From Mactra quadrangularis (taxonomy: Eukaryota > Mollusca > Bivalvia > Venerida > Mactridae), in the NCBI GenBank assembly GCA_025267735.1, contig CM046304.1, positions 310,001 through 374,000 on the forward strand: a DNA stretch of 64,000 nucleotides. The letters are read 5' to 3'. Below the pieces are notes generated by a model. It was not told the origin of the DNA. It did not search any database and was given only the letters and a program-made list of their open reading frames with translations. This document shows, piece after piece, positions 11,501 to 21,996 of the stretch. How positions within the stretch are numbered: the first letter of the stretch is position 1; each line of letters starts with the position of its first letter. The translations under genes and the position numbers were made by a program.

Positions 11501-13156
11501 ATTGTCTCTGTCTGTACCAATAAGCTTGGCTGCTTTCTCTATCATATTAGCTGAAGGAAAGAAAATCAAAGAGCTATTAGTGCTGTTGTTTATATCTATC
11601 AATCAAATACAGTACTTAGAGATTGTTTATTAATCACCTGCTACCGATGTCCCAGGAACTGGGGTAGGCAGCAGGCAGCTAGATCTTCTTACATCTGACC
11701 TCCATGTAACCCTGTTGAAGGGATCGCTGTTATGCAGGTTTTAACATCATCAAATCGGCTTTCATACACTCTAATCAGGACATAATTCTTGGCTGCCCAT
11801 GTTTTCCAGGATTTGGGATGCTCAGGCTTGTAATTGAGTTGATGCACCCAGAGTGCATCACATGACCAAACAATCTTAGCCTTTGTACACATAGGGTATC
11901 AGTAACCACCCGTTTACCTGTACTCCCTTGCCTTTAAGCTAGCTTTTATGGCGACATGGTAGAGAGTCCGCCAACTACTCAAGAGTTCATGGGTTCGAAT
12001 CTCCGTTTGGACCTTGGATTTTTATCGGGTAACATTTGGGCCTAACGTAAATAACCTACTATAATTGCATCCTAAGATTTAAGCTCGAAGAATTTGAGGA
12101 TGCATTCTGCTAAGGAGGGGGTGTATGTAGCAGAGGTATAATACAGCACTTGTACTCCCTTGCCTTCAAGCTAGCTTTTATGGCGACATGGTTGAGTATC
12201 TGCTTACGACTCGAGAGGTTGTGGGTTTAAATCTCCGTTCGGACCAATGGATTTTTATCAGATTACATTTAATCAGTAGACAGTCATCTATACAAACCTC
12301 CATTATTTATATTAGATATGTTCCTAGTTATCCTGGTAAATTCTTCATCAAATGAGAAACCTGAAATTATACAAGGATTAAAATAAGATATAACATCAAT
12401 TCAACAGAAATAACAATAAATTGAATAGCACCAGAAGTGATGGAAAGTTATCAATAATTTTGTATTAATGATAAGTCTAATCATAGATCATAAAAGAGAG
12501 TAAAGCATGTCAAAAGAAAAGGGTTTTAAAGTCATTGTGTAAGGTACAGACTCAATGGAATCATTTTTGATTTGATGTGTGTAGTTACTGACTCATTTTA
12601 CCTTACGATACAATCTGAAATCTATTCACAATCCTTTAAAAGCATAGATGATAGATCTCTATACCTAAGCCTTTAACCTGCATTAAACTGATACAGCAAC
12701 ATTGTTCAATAGCAGACAACTGCGCTATAAATATTTTATAAATTTGATACATCAGCAGGAGGGAAAGGACTGAGAGAACTCTTCCATCTAGAGTCACATC
12801 TGCTACCTCTCTGGAAACATTCAGGACTCTCCTTGCAGGATGCCTGAGTGAGTAATCATGAAATATTTTAACATATGTATAAAGTTTATAAAAGACAATT
12901 TTAATTAACACCATAAACCGCCACCATGAGTATTTTTCTGTGAGCAAATTACGATTTATAAAGATCCTGCTCAATATTGAAGAAGAAGAACTTAAAAGGA
13001 TATAAATATTTTCTAAGGCTAACCACTGCCCCACAAATTATTATAAAACCCTATACTATACTAACCAGGGTTATCTCTGTAATCACCAAAGTTTGGATCA
13101 TCTCTATATTCTGTCACTGCACCATAACCTTGGTGGCCACCTCTGGACATAGCCAT
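5583..13156 (-). CDS. STX12: Syntaxin-7/12-like endosomal Qa-SNARE, nine exons
   Basis: Exons (minus): 13156-13066, 12360-12298, 11550-11481, 10681-10597, 9649-9575, 9127-9059, 8512-8381, 6653-6498, 5675-5583. They join in frame to 834 bp (277 aa plus stop), matching the usual length of STX12/STX7. All junctions have GT/AG. The N-terminus is polar; residues about 32-150 form the Habc-like helical region. The SNARE motif runs from about residue 182 to 246, with the zero-layer glutamine in the [11 protein letters not shown] motif (about Q215). A C-terminal membrane anchor follows ([20 protein letters not shown]), ending SVK. By family, it drives late endosome/lysosome and recycling endosome fusion. 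An AATAAA overlaps the stop at 5582-5587. Whether it is STX7 or STX12 is uncertain; the family is near certain. Introns carry SINE, LINE and satellite material. Confidence 0.93.
6201..6474 (-). mobile_element. tRNA-derived SINE (family B)
   Basis: Read on the minus strand, a tRNA-like head comes first (box-A-like 'tggcgcagttggtagcacgc', box-B-like 'gggtttgaatccc'). The tail ends in 'ttaaaccca' plus an A-run (the T run at 6200-6208). The tail block 'gacctaaat...gtgttga' is shared with the other SINE families in this window. It ends about 24 bp from the donor of the syntaxin SNARE exon. Confidence 0.7.
6599..7812 (-). repeat. ~72-75 bp tandem array derived from the syntaxin SNARE exon 5' end
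   Basis: I count 17 occurrences of 'cccggaatatctcat' (one variant 'cctgg'), including the genuine exon at 6653-6498. On the minus strand each unit is about 22 nt of intron end ('tatgttatgtttctatactag') followed by the first ~50 nt of the SNARE exon. The unit therefore duplicates a splice acceptor plus exon start. Copies differ by a few bases and by a 3-bp indel ('tagtag'). The last copy is cut at 7812, where another repeat begins. Confidence 0.93.
7808..7990 (+). repeat. Dispersed repeat Q, copy 1
   Basis: This sequence contains 'atggtatgttatcattgtat', 'aacacaattgttaac' and 'gtttcgccaatctataagcc'. Copies lie at 48815-48960 (partial), 58490-58780 and 60645-60888. Its class is unknown and it has no ORF. 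Confidence 0.55.
8578..8760 (+). mobile_element. Degenerate LINE ORF2 C-terminal fragment
   Basis: The plus frame encodes about 60 residues beginning [20 protein letters not shown] and containing [10 protein letters not shown]. This matches the typical 'LYGSETW...R.lRWicG' region after the reverse transcriptase of non-LTR retrotransposons. The rest of the element is missing. The fragment is followed by GATT repeats (8762-8780). It lies inside a syntaxin intron, antisense to the gene, and is not a functional gene. Confidence 0.7.
8857..9025 (-). mobile_element. LINE-like 3' end with (AAT)n tail
   Basis: The segment from the ATA run at 8857 through 'ggcatagtgtacagatagc' to 'ccatagtggtccctaa' is the reverse complement of a related stretch at 40855-41008. 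The A/T trinucleotide tail is typical of some LINE 3' ends. A weaker third copy may lie at 56130-56240. Confidence 0.5.
9365..9525 (+). repeat. Dispersed repeat ('tgtcggcaaacacggaagt'), copy 1
   Basis: Homologous in the same orientation to 23700-23885. Both contain 'gccattttgatt', 'agcgaaatgaagcgat' and 'ttcttgtagcaag' or a close variant. It is not coding. Confidence 0.55.
10221..10490 (+). mobile_element. tRNA-derived SINE (family A), 5'-truncated
   Basis: The sequence runs from 'actgatcgaggggttgtgcg' through 'ctccctcctaccaatgat' and 'agttggttaaccgctaaatc' to 'atgacctacacaatgtgttg' and an A-rich end with 'aaacccaacaa'. It matches the full-length copy at 16844-17150. It lies in a syntaxin intron. 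Confidence 0.75.
11035..11340 (+). repeat. Dispersed ~400-bp repeat, copy 3
   Basis: Homologous to 1922-2322, with landmarks 'gtcgagatgacctttgtgtc', 'caggctgtgattggatggc' and 'gagaaaatgtcacctgaat'. It is more diverged than copies 1 and 2. Confidence 0.55.
11920..12270 (+). repeat. Duplicated tRNA-like segment
   Basis: Two direct copies (about 11920-12040 and 12146-12270) start 'tgtactcccttgcctt', continue 'agcttttatggcgacatggt', and include a box-B-like 'gggttcgaatctcc' or 'gggtttaaatctcc'. They resemble tRNA-derived SINE heads and do not fold as an intact tRNA. Confidence 0.5.
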
Positions 13157-13287
13157 TATGTAAATCGCTTAATACTGTCTACTTTTATATCTATAATAAT
13201 ATCATACTGTAATCTATTTAACAATCTGTAAAGAGAAACATAAAATTTACATTTGATGTACTTTTTCAATGAGCTTTATCATAGTTA

Positions 13288-14021
13288 GTCCTAAATATAA
13301 GACCCTACGTATGTTTTTTTATCATTTGGACATTTCTCTGTTACGTAGGGTCTTAACGGATTGCTTCAAAAACGCATAGCAAAAATTTTAGTGTACAGAC
13401 ATCGATTCAGGTCTGAACGTTCTACTCGTTTTAATTCGAAAAATTTGCAATAAAACGACACACCAATAGAAAGATAAACGAAAAATACACATGATAAAAG
13501 TGAAATTATTTCAAATTCTAACCTTAGACAGTCAAATAATCCATTTAAAGTCCTTAATTGACCAGTACTTTCAGTTTGTCACAATAACTATGCAATAATA
13601 GCCAAAGCAATCCAAATTCAAATTGGGTCACGCGATTTTTAAGAATTGATTTTGAACGAATTTATAAGGTATGCTATTGAAGGCAAGAACGACAACTCTG
13701 GAAAAAAATTTCGTTTAACCGAAGCGACACTTTATTTACTGTCAAGAATTCAGTTCAAAATGGCGGCGAACAGCGACAACCCTGGGTAGCAGTAAAAGTA
13801 ATTAGTGTTTCTGTAAGCGAAAAGCCTGATTATTATCTTTTGATTTATGGAAAGAATAAAAGTAAACTTTTATCTATCGTTTGGTGCTAATTTGACCCAC
13901 ATTCATTTACTTTTTGAAAAAAATATTTTGCTATGCGTTTTTGAAGCAATCCGTTAAGACCCTACATAACAGAAAAACGTCCGTATGATAAAATAGTTAT
14001 GTAGGGTCTTATATTTAGGAC
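13288..14021. mobile_element. 734-bp MITE with ~100-bp inverted termini, TA-flanked
   Basis: The left end 13288-13389 ('gtcctaaatataagacccta' ... 'cttcaaaaacgcatagcaaa') is the inverse of the right end 13920-14021. TA precedes the left end and follows the right end, as in Tc1/mariner-like insertions. Each terminus also folds on itself ('aagaccctacgta' ... 'tacgtagggtctt'). No transposase ORF is present. It sits about 130 bp upstream of the syntaxin start codon. Confidence 0.85.
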
Positions 14022-15976
14022 TATATCATAGTGAACCTAAATTTGTTTCTTGTAAGAGTTGTTATAAGTATATAACTATGAACACCATAGGCGGATTCAA
14101 GTTTTCTAGTTAGATGGGGAGGAAATTCTAGAGCGGGGGGTGTAAATGCACAAGCAGACTAGGGGTCCCGGGGTGTAAGGACCCCCAATCAGTCCTGGTC
14201 AAAGCCCTGACCGGGGGTCTAAGGAAAGGCAGCCCCCTAAGCTATAGAGTTTTGGTAATTTCTAAAGGTTTCAGGTATATTTCCAGAACTTCAACTATCA
14301 TTTCCCAGGGTATACAATAAAATCATTTTCATTTTTTGTATGGGTCGAAATGGATGAGGGACGAAAAAGAAATTTCTCTTCCTTGATCGTAACTCCAGAT
14401 CTGTTACAAATGCAAACATTATTACAATTATTCTAGACGTACCATTGCTTACAATAGACAGAATTTAACACAAATCGATAATCAGTAAGAGAAAATAACA
14501 ATCAGAACAGTTCAATTATTACCTAAAATCATATGATTCTCACTCAGTTTTCTTGTTAATTTTGTGGGACAAAAACGAAATCGGCTCAGGAATGGGCGTT
14601 ACTAAAATTTGACCACGCCCACATACGTTTAATCAGCATGAAAGACTCTTTAAAACGAATTTCAAGCATAATATGTTCACCTTCAATAGAAAAATACACA
14701 ATTCTATCATTATTGACATTTATTTATTAAAACAACAATTATAAAATGCATCTTTACCAATTTTATTTGTAAGAGAACGAACGGTAACTCTGTCGAAAAA
14801 CCGGTGTTTCGTAAGAAAAGCGTATCATGTGAAAAGCTTTATGAAAACGTAAACAAATCTTGAAATAAAGAAAATGTTGAAAAATCGATGAAAATGCTGA
14901 TGTTTATACCTGAATGTGATGAAAACTACTGATGCTGATTTGTTGCGCTCGTAAGTGTCTTTTTCTACTTAATTCTGTCGGTAATAAAGATTTTTATCGC
15001 AAAGATATAGTTTCTGACATTGAAAATTTGAGTCATAGTCTCATTGTCATTGTTCAACAGTTAAAACGAAAGTAGACGTCATAATCATGTGACGTTTGGT
15101 AATGTAACCTAGATCGATTTCAAAAAATGTCTTTTGTCAATTGCTTGTGACAATTGCAAACTGTAGCTTTCAATGTGTGACTTAAAAGTTAAAGATTTTG
15201 TTGGGAGGTTGCAACTTGCAGAAGCTGGATTTTTGATGCACGAAATTAATGAATATTAATATTATAATATTATAATGTGAGTTGTATTTTGTATTTAGTA
15301 TTGATATATAGTATTTAATTATTGTGTTGTCATAGCAAAGTATTTGATAAGACTGCAACATTAGTGGTGTTTGCAATATTTTTGTAAATCACTGAAATTG
15401 GCTAATTTGAGTTAGCTGAAAGAAATTATAAATAAAATTTGTTCAGCAAATAAGATTAAATATGACTTTACAGCTTTGAGCTGCTCAGCTGCTAGATTGT
15501 ATCAATCTTCCTAAGGAGAGGAATATTATAAGCTTCCTCAATGTTCTTTAAATTAAATGCCGTTTGTACTTAATTATTGTTTCTACTTAACTACTTTTGT
15601 TAACACACCCACTTTGGTGCGTTTATAGAGAATGTACTGTAACACACTACTCAGTTTTTAGCCGGAATTTTCAACCAAAAAATTAAACTTATAGTTTGGC
15701 GAAACCCAGGGGACTGATCCTGAAAGACTTAATCTCTGGATTTAACTGCTAACCAACTACTTGGCGCATACTTTCGTTATTGACTGACCACTGCCCTACA
15801 TGATTAAAAATCATTGGTAGGAGGGAGAATAGCCGTAGAAATAATTTCATGACCAAGCTCCACTAAAGTATGCCCCACCCGGGAATCTAACCCATGACCC
15901 CTTGAACAGTAATGTAGACTTGACAATATTATATATTTTTACAGTTGATTGAAGCTACATTCTAGTAACCATCATA
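14022..15976. promoter_or_regulatory. Shared upstream region of divergent syntaxin and DRAM genes
   Basis: This is non-coding DNA between the 734-bp MITE and the DRAM start codon. It probably holds the DRAM promoter and perhaps 5' UTR exons of either gene. No clear TATA box or initiator could be assigned. It also contains a truncated inverted SINE at 15712-15915. Confidence 0.3.
15712..15915 (-). mobile_element. tRNA-derived SINE (family A), tail-truncated
   Basis: Inverted copy with 'ctctggatttaactgctaac', 'ggtaggagggagaatagcc' and 'agtatgccccacccgggaat', the reverse complement of the head and middle of 16844-17150. The 3' tail is missing. Confidence 0.7.
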
Positions 15977-18900
15977 ATGTGTCGACTATGGGGATGTTGT
16001 CATGGGATGAGTTATCTCCCTTTAACGTTAGTTCTTCTGGCTGCTGCTACGTTTGTTGCTACATACATTATAGCAATTGGTAAAGGTGACATCACTGCAG
16101 ATTTCCCATACATTAGGTAAGTGTTGGGTTTATTTATTTGAATCTAAATTTTAAATCGACATAACGGTCATTAAATACAATATAAAATAAAAATGTTAAT
16201 GTTTCATGTTTATAATCAACACACGTGTAGTTTATTAGTTTTCCCTATATATCTAATATGATTTCGGATCCCAAGCGTTTTGGGATTTTCTCCAGCCATA
16301 CAAATGACAATTGAAAAAATGACAAATTCAAATGTTAATATTTGTACAAAGTAAATAAAAATGATAAAGTAAAATCATGTATTCCCACTAGAGTCTGTAT
16401 TCGATACATGCACGGTGTGCTCGATTGGGTTTTCGGAACTGTGCCAGAATCAAATTCCATCACTTCCATAGAATCTGCCAAACAAGTGAAGTTGGATGTT
16501 GGAACTGAATCAAAGGGCAATATCCATAGCAAATATACTCACAAATATACTCAAGTAAATCGTTCACACCACCTATTTTATTTCGATGGAAGGGACAGAA
16601 TGCTGCCAGAACACAGTTCTGACGCACTCAATTGGAGTTCTCCCAGTTCTAACAGTCGGAATTTCCAATCGAGCGCGCTGGTAATTTTTACATCAGAAAG
16701 AATTAATGTTTTTTTCTATTACAGTGACACAGGCACTAAACCTCCAGAAAGTTGTATCTTTAGTCAATGTTTAAATATGTGTGCTGGCCTATGTAAGTTT
16801 TATATAAAATATTTTACATCTATTTCAACCTCATTCCTTGTCAGCCAACCCGCTAGCTCAGTTGGTAGCATGCAAGTCTTTTAGTCGAGGGGTCATGGGT
16901 ACGATTCCTGGGTGGGGCATACTTTAGTGGAGCTTGGTCATGAAATTATTTCTACAGCCATTCTTCCTCCTACCAATGTTTTTTAATTATGAGGGCAGTT
17001 GTCAGTCACTGATAAAAGTATGCGCTTAGTAGTTGGTTAACAGCTAAATCTAGAGATTTAGCCTTTCTAGGAGGAGTGAGTAGGTGGACTGGCCGCCGTT
17101 ATATGACCTATACAATGTGTTGCTATCGCGTTAAACCCAACAACAAAAAATCATTCCTTGTCATCACATAACCTTGGACTAGCATGGCTGGTCCTGAAAA
17201 GCCCCTAAATTTGCACTGTTTGGTCCTAAATTACTATTTTCAAAGCCCTTAATAGTTCGGAAACAATTTTGATGGTTGGTTATAATCTAAATCTATATGA
17301 TTTATGGAGCAATTGAGCCCGTCATCATGGCTATAATATATATTGCAGCTCATTAAGTAACTTTATTATTATTAGGACTGTCACGATACGCCATAAGCCT
17401 ATCGCGATAAACTGCGATACGCCGGCACCGTATTGCCATACGTACCACGGTATATTGTGGACTTTTAGATTCATTGTGTCTCCGCACAGAAACTATACAA
17501 ATTTTACAGGCAGCAACTGATAGAATCTAGCCTCTTTAAGAATTTAAGGTCATTTAGGACTGTGACACACCCAAATCGGTTATTTTTTGGTAACTTAAGG
17601 TTAAATTGAATAAACAATGGAAACTGACGTTTTGCTATTTTTATTTCGCGAAGGGAAGAATTTTCCAATGAAAAGAAATATCGTATCGTCAAATACTGGT
17701 ACTTTAAATTTGTACCGCAGTACGTATTGCCGCAGCTGGGTATTGCAATATACCGGTATACGGGTATATTGTGACAGCTCTACTAATTATCATGATTCAA
17801 GTATTTTATATTCTACAGGTTTATGTACAATCTATGTCAGATACAAACTAGTGAAAGCATTGGGTGATACTGTCGAAGATGGAACACTTAGAAAGTTAAA
17901 TAAAGTTGGTTTAGTTCTTGGATGTATTATTTCATTTGGTCTAAGTCTTGTTGCTAACTTTCAGGTAAGATATATATGATACTTTAACCTATTAATTATT
18001 ATTTGAAGTATCTACCGGCCTGAATTATCAGATAAATAAACCAATTTGACCATTCCGAGTGCGACTTTTTTATTTGAATAACAATACATTTACCCACAAA
18101 TATAGACATGTGCTCACCTTGTTTGTGGGACAAAATGTAACTGTAAACCTTTGTTAAATATGCAAGGTCACTGAAAGGTCCATTAATTGAAATTGTATTA
18201 AAATTAATTTTTGTGTATTAATATTAATAATTTGTGCAAAATAATTAAATACATTAAACAAAACACGGAATTAAGCATGGAAGAAACAGAAAATTTGTCA
18301 ATTTTGGAATAAGACCAATTTATATAGGTCAAATTCTAATAAACAATTGCAAGTCCCAAAACCTAAGCTTGAATTCTTCAGAAAAATCCTTAACATATTC
18401 AGGATCAGTTATATAGAATGAAATTCCTCTTAACATTCGACTCGCGAAAGTTTAACATCATTCCAAAATCAATACCTTAAATGGAAATCTCACTAAATGA
18501 AAAATGGTCTTTGTCCACTGTTAATATTCACTCTTTTAATTCAGGCTTGTTCTACTTTACTTATCTTTCAATTTGTTAATTTATTATATGTTTTTCACTA
18601 TGTAAATATTGTAAATAACTTGTAAATGTTTTATCAGAGGTCCTCATGGAAGATTGGATTTATCCAAATGTGTAGCTTTGTTAAATAAAGTCTTTATTAT
18701 TATTATTATTATTTTAATATGTGAGCTAAAAAATTATATTTCACTTGTAACTATAACCTTTGTGAAATTACATGCATGTTTTCTGGGCTCACTCAGTGAA
18801 ATAAGAACTGATCTTACACCAATGAATTTCCTCTATGTCTTTATTTGCCTGATGGTTTTAAAACCAATGCCAGGAATTGCAATCTTGATACAAAATGGGA

Positions 18901-21900
18901 GTTTATTAATCAATTAATTGTGACCAGGGGCGGATCCAGGATTTTTTCGGGGGGGGGGGGGTCCAAACTTTCATACCAGAACCTCATGATACACTGTTTG
19001 CAGAATAACGCAACCTAATAATAATAAAAACTATATAACCATTAGATTTATGTTAAACACAAAGGTGTACAAGAGAAATTAGCTTCTTGCAACTTAAAAA
19101 TGGTTTACATTTAAAAAATACACTCATGGACAGGTACATTTTAGCAGGGGGGTGACAGCTCTAATGTAAATGATACTTATTTCTTTCAGGAGACAAATGT
19201 AGAGACAGTACATGTGACTGGTGCTGGTTTGGTATTCTGTGTTGGTGTAGTGTATGCTCTCATACAAACATCACTATCATATCATATGAATCCAGACTTT
19301 AATGGACTTTATGTATGTCGTGTTAGACTAACGTTGACCGTCACTTCATTTATATTCATGGTCACTAGTATCCTTTCGATATTATTCAGGGTTCGTCACT
19401 AAAAAAGTCCCAAGATTCCCAGGATCCCAAAAACTTGGGAGGAATCCCGGTGAATCTCAGCTGTGGATTCCTTCAGGACCCCTGAAAATTGCCTTGCTTT
19501 GGTTAGTACAGCTGGTGACTGCGAATCTGCTTCCAGATTTTTTTTATTGAAGTAATCCCTAACATAAAGGAGTAATTCCTGAGTAACTGACTAGGGATTT
19601 CTTTGGGATCTCTGGTAAAAATGGTTAGTGTCAAACCCTGTTATCATTATTACTTCTTATCCATGACTCAAAATATTTATGTAGTTTCATTTTTCCTGGT
19701 GTGGAGCCACATTTTTTATTAGATGGTGGGGGTGAGCTGAAGTGTTAAAGAAGATTAATTTATAATCTTGGGGGCTGTGAGGGAGTGAATGACATGAGAT
19801 CCAAACTTCGATGAAAGTTTTGGGGCATTTCATACTTTTTTAGGCGATATTTTAGCAATGTTTATAGTCCAAGATAACATTTTAAAACCGTAGATATTTT
19901 TCTCAAGCTCCACTCTCGTTGGAATGTTTACAACAAAATGTATTCAACTATAAAAATGGATTTTATAAAGATATTTTGATCTTATCAATTTCCTGTTTTA
20001 ATCATTACAATATAAGTAATATTATACATGTATAAAACATTGACTATATGATATAGATCTACTGATTGTCCCTACCTTGAACTTTGGACCCTTTCGTTCA
20101 GGATATTAAATATGGTATGGTGTACTAATTTATTTTGGCTCGATTTTGAAACAAAGTCTTACAACTTATATTTATCACTTTCGAGTCTGCATCCTGGTCC
20201 CCCAGTACTGAGCTAGTAGGATATAGTTTCTTGCTCAAGGAAACAACTTGATCGGTTTTTGATAGGATTTTAACCAATGCTGACCTGGCTTTTCAATGAT
20301 TACCAGTCTATCATCATAACCAATGGTCACGCCCACTTCTAAGATATCGGGATATCAAAAATGATTCTAACATTAGCACATGAATTTTCATATCATAATG
20401 CGGAGTTGGCTAAATTTTATACCGAACACATGAATGGCTGCAATAATTTATATTTCTCCCTCCTATTAATGATTTTTAATTATGTAGGGCAGTTGTCAGT
20501 CGTCAGTCACTGATGAAAGTATGCGCTTAGTAGTTGGTTAATAGCTAAATCCAGAGATTTAGCCTTTCCAGGTACAGTGAGTAGGTTGACTGACCGCCGT
20601 TGTATGACCTATACAATGTGTTGCTACGGCAATTATCAGTGGTCTTGATAGCAGAACTTAACTGTATGAGAGATTTTATAAGCCATTGTAGAGTTATTTC
20701 CCCTTAACCTAATCTCAGCTGTAGCCAGTGCTGTTGTATCTAGAATGCAGAAAGATCCAAACACAGATAGATTACATTGGAAACCTGACGAACCAGTAAG
20801 TATAATGTATTTAGTATCAGTGCCTCTTTTCACAAAAGTTCTTGAGAAAAAAATTATAGTAAGTCAAATTCATAATTTTGCAGTTCTTAGTCAGAAGGAT
20901 AAATAAACATAACTATGATATGATATTCAAAGGTATACAATATTATATGTAATTCAATAGTATTTGGAATTGATTGACCAAAAAAATGGCGGTATTACTA
21001 GTGCTTCTTGCTTTTGACTTACGATGATTTTTATCGTAAGTTTGTCCTGTGTTTGAGCCCTAATAGGGGCACTGCTAATTTAGGGATCAAGAGGTCCCAT
21101 GTTTGAACCCCAATAGGGGCATTACTCATTTAGGGATCAAGAGGTCCCATATTAAACCACTCTAGGGGCACTGCGTATTTAGGGGTCAAGAAGTCTCATG
21201 TTCGAACCCCAATAGGGGTACTGCTAATTTCCTTGAACAAGGACTTCACCTACAGTTGTTCCATTCCACCTAATGTGTAAATATGTTATTGTAGGAATCA
21301 CCAGCCTGAAGGTAATTTCAATGATCAGGAGTTATCATACAAAATTGTAAATATGGCTGAACATGTATAAATTATGGAAGTGAACTTTAAGTGGCACTTT
21401 AACTTATAACTTTAACCCATTCAGAACACCTCCACCTTTCATGATTGAATAGTCTTGGAAGGATTCATGGGGGGTCTACCCTGGCAACTTGGGTTTTTAT
21501 TACTTACGTGAGGTGAAGCACAGGCGTAGCACGTAACAGTTATGCAAAATAGTTCTTGTAGTATACACACAGATCTTTGTCAAAACATATTTTTATGTTA
21601 TATATTGAACCAAATATTGTTCAGCGATATCACTGAACTGTGTTATTTCAAATTTACGGACTAAAAAACGAAACATCTCTCATTGCCGTAACAATCCTAT
21701 ATTTGTTTACTTCAACACCAGTAGTTAAAAAATGTTGTCTAAATATGTCCGAGATTATTTATAGCAAATGGCCGAGTGAACTTTAACCATGTATACTATT
21801 TTACTTTCAGGGTTTTACAGCTCACGTTGTCAGTACCGTCGGTGAATGGTGTACAGCTCTATCATTTCTCTTCTACTTTCTAACTTTTGTTAGAGATTTT

Positions 21901-21996
21901 ATGAAGTTAAGGATTGATGTAACTCCACAATTGTATGTCCGACATCTAGACGAGAGTCCAGTCTATCCAGATGAAATGTCTAGACTTCTAGGATAG
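15977..21996 (+). CDS. DRAM2: DRAM-family (DNA damage-regulated autophagy modulator) protein, six exons
   Basis: Exons: 15977-16116, 16725-16792, 17819-17964, 19190-19367, 20719-20795, 21811-21996. They join in frame to 795 bp (264 aa plus TAG), close to vertebrate DRAM2. All introns are GT/AG. The protein has the Frag1/DRAM layout of about six membrane helices. It keeps the signature [14 protein letters not shown] after the first loop, then TIYVRYKLV and [10 protein letters not shown]. Later come LVANFQ and, before the last helices, [10 protein letters not shown] and [20 protein letters not shown]. The ATG is the first in frame and gives a basic/Cys start before helix 1. By family, it is a lysosomal membrane protein that promotes autophagic flux. 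The call of DRAM2 over DRAM1 rests on length only. Introns 2 and 3 carry a SINE and MITEs. An AATAAA at 23385 is a possible 3' end. Confidence 0.93.
16844..17150 (+). mobile_element. Full-length tRNA-derived SINE (family A) with 13-bp TSD
   Basis: The head 'ccgctagctcagttggtagc' (box A) and 'gggtacgattcc' (box B) are tRNA-like. The body includes 'cctcctaccaatg', and the tail is 'atgacctatacaatgtgttg' ending 'ttaaacccaacaacaaaaaa'. The 13-bp 'tcattccttgtca' occurs at 16831-16843 and again at 17151-17163. That is a perfect target-site duplication, so this is a comparatively recent retroposition into DRAM intron 2. Confidence 0.9.
17373..17788. mobile_element. Putative hAT-like MITE
   Basis: The left end 'aggactgtcacgatacg' and right end 'gtatattgtgacagctct' are imperfect inverted repeats. 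The interior is rich in 'gtaccgcagtacg' and 'cgataaactgcgatacg' short palindromes. No ORF of its own is present. It ends about 30 bp before DRAM exon 3. Confidence 0.5.
17965..18539. other. DRAM intron 3, nothing recognised
   Basis: AT-rich intron sequence. No repeat, RNA or coding signal that I can support. Confidence 0.4.
18540..18715 (+). mobile_element. LINE 3' end with (TTA)n tail
   Basis: The sequence 'gaggtcctcatggaagattg' followed by 'taaataaagtctttattatt' and TTA repeats looks like the 3' terminus of a non-LTR retrotransposon. No reverse transcriptase sequence is attached. Confidence 0.45.
18926..19152 (-). mobile_element. G/C-run MITE-like element (GGCGGATCC family), copy 2
   Basis: Inverted copy: 'ggggcggatccaggatttt', a run of G, 'tccaaactttcataccag', then 'catggacaggtacatttt'. 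It is shorter than copies 1 and 3. It lies about 40 bp upstream of DRAM exon 4. Confidence 0.65.
20455..20630 (+). mobile_element. tRNA-derived SINE (family A), head missing
   Basis: Only the body and tail are present: 'ctccctcctattaatgat', 'agtagttggttaatagctaa', 'tgacctatacaatgtgttgc'. It contains a short internal duplication 'cagtcgtcagtca'. Confidence 0.7.
21045..21245 (+). repeat. Four tandem box-B-like units
   Basis: A ~57-bp unit with 'gggatcaagaggtcccatgt' and 'ttgaaccccaataggggca' recurs three to four times. A related single tRNA-like stretch occurs inverted at 53515-53660. This is probably a satellite expansion of a SINE promoter region. It lies in the last DRAM intron. Confidence 0.6.

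Noticed and set aside
16342..16884. 180-aa plus-strand ORF
   Set aside because: It reads through DRAM intron 1 into exon 2 and then into intron. Only its [17 protein letters not shown] part is coding, already in the DRAM model.
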